From assembly GCA_903838705.1 (NCBI GenBank), contig CAILZL010000040.1, positions 62,001 through 126,000 on the forward strand: a stretch of 64,000 bases of DNA, written 5' to 3'. The notes under the pieces are model-generated. The model worked only from the letters and a program-made list of their open reading frames with translations. It did no database searches and was not told the origin of the DNA. The DNA comes from an uncultured Pseudomonadota bacterium (GTDB lineage Bacteria > Pseudomonadota > Gammaproteobacteria > Steroidobacterales > Steroidobacteraceae). The position numbers were made by a program, and so were the translations under genes. Below, in pieces: positions 1 through 5,935 of the stretch (position 1 is the stretch's first letter; each line of letters starts with the position of its first letter).

Positions 1-36
1 CAGGGCCATGATTGATATCGAAAACTTTTTCATCAT
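1..36 (-). CDS. 5' end of a truncated gene with a signal-peptide-like start
   Basis: Reading leftward off the window edge, an AGGAG ribosome-binding site is followed by tandem ATG codons and the peptide MMKKFSISIMAL. Two lysines followed by hydrophobic residues suggest the start of a signal peptide, so the product is probably exported. The second ATG has the better spacing from the AGGAG. The gene lies downstream of the integrase on the same strand, so it is probably cargo of the integrated element. The rest is outside the window and no family can be assigned. Confidence 0.55.
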   Translation of the reverse strand, partial: MMKKFSISIMAL

Positions 37-168
37 TTCTCCTTCAGATTAATTACGATTTCACACAAGCAATTCTTTTTAACACAAAGTCTAATTATTA
101 ACAATTTGAACGCTGCAAGCTCCTATATCTAAACTCCGTACTGTAAAATCAAGAAAGATTATCAGCAC

Positions 169-1518
169 TTAACCACCTAACTTTGCGGACTTTGCATCAC
201 GCTTAGACCTATACAACTCTGACACTGTATGCGTGCTGGCAATCAGCTTTCGAGTTTCCTCGCCACGCAACTGCTCCATAGCTTCAATCACCTTCAAGTG
301 ACTATAGTGCTTTTCGATCATTCCAACACTTGTGCCCATTTGCTTCGACAGCGTATGTATGGGCACCTTGTCATGCGTCAGCGCCAGCGTTGCGTATGTA
401 TGCCTGAAACTATAAAAAACGCGCTTCTGCTCAGTAATCGGGTCAATCAGTAAATTATGCTCATCCAAGTAACTTTCCAATAAGTTCTGGAAGCTACTGC
501 TGACATCCTGCTTTTTTTCTTTAGTTCTCAAAACATAGTCGTTGCCATGCTTCTCGATCACTTCGCGCAACGGATACGCAACACTACCACGCAATCCATA
601 GTTTCGTTCTGCAACTCGCTGCAACGCCTTCACAGCCATCAATCTACCAACCGTTATCCTAGTCCCAACCTTGCCCGTTACTGGGAACTCGATTGCCTTG
701 TTCATATTTACAAGCTCAATCGCATCACCTTCATCATCAACTTCGCCAGTATTTGTTGCTCTTGGACTTATTGAATAGCTGATTTGCTTCCACTTCAAGT
801 TCATCAGCTCTTTACCTGGCCTTGCGCCCGTATCAAGTAGCAACTCAACGTAGTCGCGCATTATCTCGCGCATTTCACGACTGTGATCATTACGTGCGCG
901 ATCAATCCATGCATCAAAGTTCACAAGCAACGCCTTCACTTCTTGCAGACTAAATGACGCCCTACGCGTACTTTTACGCCCTTTTGACTCCAGCTTTGGT
1001 CTACTTGCTTCAGTTAAAAAGCCGCGCGTAACAGCTTCATCTAGCACCCTATTAAGTGCTGCATTGTGCGTAAGTAACGTGCTATGACTGGGCGCTTTGC
1101 CCATTTTTGTGATGCGCCATTCATCCAGCTCGTTAAGTGCATCTATATCTATGTTCGCTATGTTTCGCCCACTAAATGCTGGAATAAAGTATTCGTTTAT
1201 TACGCGAATATACGCTGGATAACTGGCTTTGCCTTTGCCCGCAACAAGCTCTGAATTCATACGGTCGATTGCGAATTTAGCAATGCTTGAGAACTTGCGT
1301 GTAACAATGGGCAGATTTGATCGCTTGCGTATCTCAGCTTCCATGCGCAGCTCAAGTGCTTTGTTTTTAGCTTTTGCCAGTTCACGTTCTTTAGTTGATG
1401 CACGTTGCCAAATGCCATCAACTTTATATCGACACTGCCAAATGCAACTGCGCTCACGCCTATAAACAATGAGCTCTCTGTCCAGCACCGCATGTGTTGT
1501 GTCTAACTTATCTGGCAT
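169..1518 (-). CDS. int: phage-type tyrosine recombinase (integrase)
   Basis: Catalyses site-specific integration and excision of a mobile element. 449 aa. An N-terminal arm-binding-like region (about 1-70) is followed by a SAM-like core-binding domain (about 75-180) and a catalytic domain. Arg I is seen in TGARPGKEL (R233), box II reads YSFRHTYAT (R372), and the nucleophile is probably Y405 in EKHYSH. The first His of the HxxR box is Tyr and the later GH motif is GT; my recollection is that this MGTS variant recurs in a branch of phage integrases, so I do not call it dead. The start codon lies 92 bp from the 3' end of a tRNA gene, the classic arrangement for tRNA-targeting islands. The element probably extends left out of the window. 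The start ATG has only a weak ribosome-binding site. Confidence 0.93.
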   Translation of the reverse strand: MPDKLDTTHAVLDRELIVYRRERSCIWQCRYKVDGIWQRASTKERELAKAKNKALELRMEAEIRKRSNLPIVTRKFSSIAKFAIDRMNSELVAGKGKASYPAYIRVINEYFIPAFSGRNIANIDIDALNELDEWRITKMGKAPSHSTLLTHNAALNRVLDEAVTRGFLTEASRPKLESKGRKSTRRASFSLQEVKALLVNFDAWIDRARNDHSREMREIMRDYVELLLDTGARPGKELMNLKWKQISYSISPRATNTGEVDDEGDAIELVNMNKAIEFPVTGKVGTRITVGRLMAVKALQRVAERNYGLRGSVAYPLREVIEKHGNDYVLRTKEKKQDVSSSFQNLLESYLDEHNLLIDPITEQKRVFYSFRHTYATLALTHDKVPIHTLSKQMGTSVGMIEKHYSHLKVIEAMEQLRGEETRKLIASTHTVSELYRSKRDAKSAKLGG

Positions 1519-1609
1519 TGCTCGACTTCAGTGTCAGCTGCACAAATGAACAACGTGAGATCGCTATGCTGCAAGCATGATGACTGCATGAACGCAGTCA
1601 GTAGTTAAG

Positions 1610-1685
1610 TGGTGGGCCCGGCAGGATTCGAACCTGCAACCAAGAGATTATGAGTCTCCTGCACTAACCGTTGTGCTACAGGCCC
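1610..1685 (-). tRNA. tRNA with CAU anticodon, probably tRNA-Ile2
   Basis: A full cloverleaf can be folded: acceptor GGGCCTG/CGGGCCC, D stem GCAC/GTGC, anticodon stem GGAGA/TCTCT with loop CTCATAA, T stem GCAGG/CCTGC with loop TTCGAAT, discriminator A and an encoded CCA. The eight-base D loop and the CTTGGT stretch after the anticodon stem resemble tRNA-Ile2, whose C34 becomes lysidine, more than elongator Met. Ile2 is favoured but not proven. Position 15 is A and position 48 is T, which can keep a Levitt pair. The 3' end faces the integrase gene, so this is the likely attachment gene. Confidence 0.93.
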
Positions 1686-1746
1686 AGTTAACTATTTTCA
1701 CTTACACATCAGCATCGTAGCCATCAGCTCACTTTTGCGCAAAGTT

Positions 1747-1768
1747 TTGCACACTACATTGTGTGCAA
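1747..1768. repeat. perfect 8-bp inverted repeat TTGCACAC-N6-GTGTGCAA
   Basis: Two perfect 8-base arms flank a 6-base spacer between the tRNA gene and the tRNA-like repeat array. The right arm is part of a GTGTGYAAGC motif that recurs at 1781-1790 and 1792-1801. It could be a recombination-directionality or integrase arm-type site, or a transcribed hairpin, because it lies downstream of the tRNA-type promoter. Confidence 0.5.
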
Positions 1769-1801
1769 GCAGCGCAGAAAGTGTGTAAGCGGTGTGTAAG
1801 C
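1761..1801 (+). repeat. three direct copies of GTGTGYAAGC
   Basis: GTGTGCAAGC (1761-1770), GTGTGTAAGC (1781-1790) and GTGTGTAAGC (1792-1801) occur within 41 bp next to a tRNA attachment gene. A partial inverted copy, CTTACACA, lies near 1701. Spaced short direct repeats of this size are typical of arm-type integrase sites. No other role is visible. The assignment is inference from position. Confidence 0.4.
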
Positions 1802-1876
1802 AAATTGGCGTGGTCTAAAAAACGCTAACTTGCTGATCTTAAAGCAATTTCCGCAAACTGCAAAAGCATATTAACG

Positions 1877-1917
1877 GATTATGAGTCTCCTGCACTAACC
1901 GTTGTGCTACAGGCCCA
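1877..1917 (-). repeat. exact 41-bp duplicate of the tRNA 5' half
   Basis: This stretch matches 1646-1686 base for base, covering the tRNA from its first base through the anticodon loop. It then diverges into unrelated sequence, so the T arm and the 3' acceptor strand are missing. It is the copy of the array nearest to the intact tRNA. It may be a tRNA pseudogene or a leftover attachment half-site. Confidence 0.85.
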
Positions 1918-1946
1918 CACCATTAAACACTTTACTGCATCGCTAT

Positions 1947-2012
1947 GGGAACCTGTATTGGAGACTCGAAGTCTCCTGCACCCACATACAACTGGGATTG
2001 TGCTACAGGCCC
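1947..2012 (-). repeat. tRNA-derived hairpin repeat, copy 2
   Basis: 66 nt on the minus strand. It opens with the tRNA acceptor and D-stem sequence (GGGCCTGTAGCAC), then carries an inserted segment. The anticodon arm has become a perfect 7-bp hairpin, GGAGACT-TCG-AGTCTCC. The 3' end ACAGGTTCCC can pair with GGGCCTGT, leaving a two-base bulge, so an acceptor-like stem closes without any T arm. About 96 bp separates it from copy 3. Confidence 0.75.
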
Positions 2013-2042
2013 ACACCATCAAACACTTTACTGCATCGCTGT

Positions 2043-2108
2043 GGGACCCTGTATTGGAGACTCGAAGTCTCCTGCACTCACATACAACTGGGGTTGTACT
2101 ACAGGCCC
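2043..2108 (-). repeat. tRNA-derived hairpin repeat, copy 3
   Basis: Same 66-nt design as copy 2, with substitutions. The hairpin GGAGACT-TCG-AGTCTCC is unchanged, while the D-stem strand reads GTAC instead of GCAC and can still pair with GTGC through a wobble. The closing stem is GGGCCTGT with ACAGGGTCCC. An internal stem TACAAC/GTTGTA is perfect here but imperfect in copy 2. The spacer sequence between copies (ACACCATCAAACACTTT) is also repeated. Confidence 0.75.
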
Positions 2109-2140
2109 ACACCATCAAACACTTTGTTTCTAATCGGCTA

Positions 2141-2160
2141 GCGCCTGAAACAGAAGGCGC
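2141..2160. repeat. inverted repeat GCGCCT-N8-AGGCGC at the predicted start site
   Basis: Perfect 6-bp arms around an 8-base spacer. It overlaps the predicted transcription start of the tRNA unit. It may form a 5' hairpin on the primary transcript. No T-run follows on either strand, so it does not look like a terminator. Confidence 0.4.
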
Positions 2161-2163
2161 GGC

Positions 2164-2192
2164 ATTTTAGGTAGTTGTGTCGGGCTTGTCAT
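2164..2192 (-). promoter_or_regulatory. stable-RNA-type sigma-70 promoter for the tRNA unit
   Basis: On the minus strand ATGACA (-35) is followed by a 17-bp spacer and TAAAAT (-10), each 5 of 6 to consensus. The -10 is followed by a GC-rich discriminator (GCCGCGCC) of the sort found at stringently controlled tRNA and rRNA promoters. Transcription would run left through the tRNA-like repeats into the intact tRNA. Confidence 0.65.
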
Positions 2193-2255
2193 GGGTTTAA
2201 TCATCCCTGCGGGAGATCCAATTCCTGAAAGGCAACCAACCCGTACCCAGTCCAG

Positions 2256-3095
2256 CTAGAGACTGGCTCGAAAGGCCAGCTGTGCGCCCCGGTAATCTAT
2301 TCTCACGGCACCCGGCAGGCTTGTGGCCTGTGAATCCACGCGAAGGCCGAGTGCGCGGTAATGCAGGCCCAGGCCGAGATGCTGACTGAACTGCCATTGC
2401 ACTCCCGCCTGCCAGTCCAGGTAATGGCCTCTGGTGTCACCGGCACTGCCGCCCAGCCAGCGGTATCGCGCCTGTAGCTGCCACTTGGGCAACACTTCCA
2501 CGCGGGTTTCAATGTCCAGCAAGGGAACCGGGGCAACACCGGCATCGGACTCGCGAAACTGTCGCTTGGGCACAAATACATTGGCTTCAACAGAAGAAAT
2601 CTGGACGTCCACGCCTGCGTCCAGTTCAAAGCGCGGCATCCTGAAAATGCGATAGGCGTAGCCCACACCCAGTATGTCCGCATTCAATGTGCTTTTAACC
2701 AGGTCGCCGATGAGATAGTTATTGCCATCAAATTGCACATTGCGGGTGAGCACCGCCGAGCCGGTGCGATGCGAGCTCAGCCCGTTAACCCGGAACACAT
2801 GATGCTCGCCGGGCAGTAATGCCAGCTCGATATCCGCCATCAGGCCGTGGTCGCTCAACCCTGCATCGCTTTCACCGTCCAGTTCGGTGCCGGGTTGTTG
2901 CGCCGTGGTATCAGAACGTAAAGAACTGTCGATGGACGCATTCCACAGGCCGACTTCAACACGCATCCGGTCTTCTATCAGGCGTGAGGGCGGGCTGACT
3001 TCCCAGGGCATCTGCCTGACTTCGCTTCTGGCAACGCTGATTGCGCCTAACACGCCCAGCAAGCCGCAACACACTCTGGCAGATCGATGCATCAT
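2256..3095 (-). CDS. putative outer-membrane beta-barrel protein, unknown function
   Basis: The open frame begins at 3200, but the tandem ATGs at 3095 and 3092 open a typical signal peptide (MMHRSARVCCGLLGVLGAISVARS), so I place the start there (279 aa). The mature part has no long hydrophobic helix. It alternates polar and aromatic residues in strand-like runs (QLQARYRWLGG, GLGLHYRALGL) and ends in FRASL, which resembles an outer-membrane barrel end, although the last residue is Leu rather than Phe. I do not recognise the family. It is divergent from folD and followed by the tRNA array, with no obvious partner. Confidence 0.6.
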   Translation of the reverse strand: MMHRSARVCCGLLGVLGAISVARSEVRQMPWEVSPPSRLIEDRMRVEVGLWNASIDSSLRSDTTAQQPGTELDGESDAGLSDHGLMADIELALLPGEHHVFRVNGLSSHRTGSAVLTRNVQFDGNNYLIGDLVKSTLNADILGVGYAYRIFRMPRFELDAGVDVQISSVEANVFVPKRQFRESDAGVAPVPLLDIETRVEVLPKWQLQARYRWLGGSAGDTRGHYLDWQAGVQWQFSQHLGLGLHYRALGLRVDSQATSLPGAVRIDYRGAQLAFRASL

Positions 3096-3254
3096 GTCTG
3101 GATTCCAGTACAGAAAGACTTGGCTGATTCTGCCATGCAGAGAGTGCCGCAACCCTGTGTCGGCCACCAAAGACTGCATGACGCGTGACGCAACGCACAT
3201 GGATCACTAGACTTGCCTACCTTGTCCATGAAATGAAACCGGATTGATATCTCC

Positions 3255-4124
3255 ATGACCGCTCAACTCATTGACGGTGCCGCCGTCGCTGCCCGCTTGC
3301 GTCAGACCATTCGCGAACGGGTTGCCAGCCTGACGGCTGACTATGGTCGCGCACCGGGACTGGCCGTAGTGCTGGTGGGCAGTGACCCGGCCAGTCAGGT
3401 GTATGTGCGCAACAAGGGCAAGGCCACGATTGAAGTGGGCATGCATTCCATTGAGCATCACCTTGATGCCAGCACCTCGGAAGCCGAATTGCTGGCTCTG
3501 GTTGCACGCTTGAACAGTGATCCGGGAGTCGATGGCATTCTGGTGCAGTTGCCACTGCCCGGGCATATCGATTCACAGCGTGTACTGCTGGCCATTGATC
3601 CTGACAAGGACGTGGATGGTTTTCATCCTATCAATGCCGGTCGCCTGATGACGGGACAAACCGGCCTGGTGCCGTGCACGCCAAGTGGCTGCATGCTGTT
3701 GCTGAAAGAAGTGCTGCCTTCACTGGCCGGCCTGCATGCGGTTGTAGTGGGTCGCTCGAACATTGTCGGTAAACCGATTGCGCAACTGCTATTGCAGGCC
3801 GATTGCACTGTGACCATTGCGCACTCACGCACTCGCGACTTGCCTGCTGTGTGCCGCAGTGCGGACATTCTGATTGCGGCGGTAGGCAGGCCTGAAATGA
3901 TCAAGGGCAACTGGCTCAAAACCGGCGCGGTGGTGATTGATGTCGGCATCAATCGCATTGCGGCCGCAGATGGCAAAACCCGTCTGGTAGGTGATGTAGC
4001 AACGCAGGAAGCACTGCAACATGTACAGGCCATCACACCCGTACCAGGGGGCGTGGGACCGATGACCATTGCCTGCTTGCTGAATAACACCCTCACTGCT
4101 TTCGAACGTAGGCAACGCAGCTGA
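3255..4124 (+). CDS. folD: bifunctional methylenetetrahydrofolate dehydrogenase / methenyltetrahydrofolate cyclohydrolase
   Basis: Interconverts 5,10-methylene-THF and 10-formyl-THF using NADP in the cytosol, supplying formyl units for purines and initiator tRNA. 289 aa, the usual FolD length. The YxxxK catalytic pair is Y50/K54 in YVRNKGKA. The substrate-loop [11 protein letters not shown], the PCTPSG motif, the Rossmann [11 protein letters not shown] and the C-terminal [10 protein letters not shown] are all present. It lies 17 bp upstream of msrB and is probably co-transcribed with it. Confidence 0.97.
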   Translation: MTAQLIDGAAVAARLRQTIRERVASLTADYGRAPGLAVVLVGSDPASQVYVRNKGKATIEVGMHSIEHHLDASTSEAELLALVARLNSDPGVDGILVQLPLPGHIDSQRVLLAIDPDKDVDGFHPINAGRLMTGQTGLVPCTPSGCMLLLKEVLPSLAGLHAVVVGRSNIVGKPIAQLLLQADCTVTIAHSRTRDLPAVCRSADILIAAVGRPEMIKGNWLKTGAVVIDVGINRIAAADGKTRLVGDVATQEALQHVQAITPVPGGVGPMTIACLLNNTLTAFERRQRS

Positions 4125-4141
4125 ACATACCGGAGTCACTC

Positions 4142-4594
4142 ATGATTTCGTCGAGCGGTTTTGATCTGGGCCCGCTGAATCCACTTGAGCGGGAAGCTTT
4201 AGCCAGTACGCTCGATGCGGAAGAGCGGCGAGTGCTGCTCAATCAGGGCACGGAACCACCCTTCTGTGGCGGACTGTTACAGAACAAAGCATCCGGCACC
4301 TATTGCTGCAAGTTGTGTGGTCTACCCCTGTTCAAATCTGCCGCAAAATTTGAATCCGGCACTGGCTGGCCCAGTTTCTTTCAGCCGTATGATCCGCAGC
4401 ATATCCGCGAACTTAAAGACCTGAGTCACGGCCGGGTACGCACGGAAATACGCTGTCAGCGCTGCGACGGCCATCTGGGTCATGTGTTTGATGATGGCCC
4501 TGCTCCGACCGGGCTGCGTTACTGTCTGAACTCGGTATCTCTGGAGTTCGCAGCGGATGGTCAAGCACTGGCGCTGAAGCAGCCCGCGCGATAA
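4142..4594 (+). CDS. msrB: peptide methionine-(R)-S-oxide reductase MsrB
   Basis: Reduces the R form of methionine sulfoxide in proteins. 150 aa. The zinc-binding Cys pairs are CKLC (C56, C59) and CQRC (C105, C108). The catalytic cysteine is C128 in RYCLNS, and the ESGTGWPSF substrate motif is intact. No signal peptide is visible, so the enzyme is cytosolic. It sits 17 bp after folD. The coupling looks like simple housekeeping clustering. Confidence 0.96.
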   Translation: MISSSGFDLGPLNPLEREALASTLDAEERRVLLNQGTEPPFCGGLLQNKASGTYCCKLCGLPLFKSAAKFESGTGWPSFFQPYDPQHIRELKDLSHGRVRTEIRCQRCDGHLGHVFDDGPAPTGLRYCLNSVSLEFAADGQALALKQPAR

Positions 4595-4652
4595 GAAGTC
4601 TGACTGACTGGACCTTAAAGCCAGTACAGCCAGACGCTTTCGATCATGATGT

Positions 4653-5765
4653 CTATTTAGGCCGGATGTTGTTCTTGCCGGAAAGCTCGACACACTTGAA
4701 GGGCTGATAGGGCTTCTCAGACAGCGCCACCACATCCCTGCCCTTGTAGGGACTTTGAAGATACAGTGAATCCTCAGCCACATAGTCACGGGTCAATGTA
4801 CCCGCTACGTTATCAACGTTGAAACGTTCAGTCGTGTGCAACTTATCGCTATGCACCTTGCCTGAAATCGGAATCAGCACACTCGGCTTGAAACCGATAG
4901 TGTCGACCACCAGTACATCACCTTCCCACTTGCCGATGGAATGACCGGCGGTACTTGGTGTGATTTTTTTCGGGTGCTCGGTCATGTTCATATGAATGAC
5001 ACGCACAAGATCCATGTAGCCATAAGTGAGCACAATTTCATCCTTGGTCTGGGTGATCTTGTTGACGTTCTGATCATGAGTCCACCCAAAGAAAATATTG
5101 GCTGCATTACATTGCAGTGCGGGGTCGTCATAACGCGAGTCATACTTGCTGGAAGCTGCCTCACCGGCAGGTGTTAACAGCAAGGCGGATTCCCCACCCA
5201 TTCCTCCGCCACCCGGCGGACCACTCATGCCACCTGCGCCAGGTTCGCCACCGCCACCCATGCCACCGGGAGGACCATCCTGCGATACCCAGTTGCCTGC
5301 AAGGTTAGGATGTCCATCTGCCTGACGAGCTGGTCGAGTTGAAGCTTTGCTGGTGACTACCGATGAGGCGGAACTGCTGCTGGAGCTGAATTGCTGGGCA
5401 CGACCGATAACTTGCCCATCAGCAAAGGTAATGTTAGTTGTGTAGCAGACATGCTCTTCACGACGTGCAGGCGCACCTTTGACTTTGATCTTCACACCGG
5501 CCGGAAACAGACTTTCGCTCCAGCCAAGCCTTTCCAGTGCAGCACGCGCCGAAAGCTCGCATCGCCATGGAACAGACTTTCCGACTTCATCCGCTACATT
5601 GAAATAAATATAGGCATGCGGATTCACAAACATGAATTTGGTGACCGTGCCTTCCACCTCGATTGTCTTTGATTCATCAAAATGTGGAGCAGATGAATGA
5701 TGAGCGTAACTGCTGGCAACGAGCATGCTGAGCAGTACAAGAAGAGCTGCACTTACAAGCTTCAC
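4653..5765 (-). CDS. secreted DUF6152-type protein with a Gly/Met-rich linker
   Basis: 370 aa. A signal peptide (about 1-21, ending SSYAHH) leads into a DUF6152-like domain (AHHSSAPHFDESKTIEVEGT, then the NPHAYIYF core, to about 120). A low-complexity linker rich in Gly, Met and Pro (about 165-195) follows, then a second domain with a LAGNW start and conserved WEGD and GKVHSDKLHTTERF stretches. The function of DUF6152 is not established. It lies downstream of a TonB-dependent receptor on the same strand, with a terminator between, so the two may share a role without sharing a transcript. Confidence 0.75.
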   Translation of the reverse strand: MKLVSAALLVLLSMLVASSYAHHSSAPHFDESKTIEVEGTVTKFMFVNPHAYIYFNVADEVGKSVPWRCELSARAALERLGWSESLFPAGVKIKVKGAPARREEHVCYTTNITFADGQVIGRAQQFSSSSSSASSVVTSKASTRPARQADGHPNLAGNWVSQDGPPGGMGGGGEPGAGGMSGPPGGGGMGGESALLLTPAGEAASSKYDSRYDDPALQCNAANIFFGWTHDQNVNKITQTKDEIVLTYGYMDLVRVIHMNMTEHPKKITPSTAGHSIGKWEGDVLVVDTIGFKPSVLIPISGKVHSDKLHTTERFNVDNVAGTLTRDYVAEDSLYLQSPYKGRDVVALSEKPYQPFKCVELSGKNNIRPK

Positions 5766-5862
5766 TTCAATTTCTCTCTTATCAAAGATGATCTCGCTGA
5801 ATTAATTAGTCGAGCTTACCAATACGTTTAAATTCATTCAGCGAGTAAAAACCATTTAGCCA

Positions 5863-5895
5863 ATAAAAAAACCGGCACAGTATGAACTGTGCCGG
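5863..5895 (-). terminator. rho-independent terminator of the TonB receptor gene
   Basis: On the minus strand a perfect 10-bp stem CCGGCACAGT/ACTGTGCCGG with a TCAT loop is followed by TTTTTTTA. It begins about 40 bp after the receptor stop codon and separates it from the DUF6152 gene. Confidence 0.92.
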
Positions 5896-5935
5896 CTCCA
5901 TGATCGTCCTGATATATCTTAAAATTGAATCTAAA

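Noticed and set aside
1879-2170. 79- and 88-aa open frames with internal repeats
   Set aside because: The repeats are explained by tRNA-derived DNA; no start signal and no protein family.
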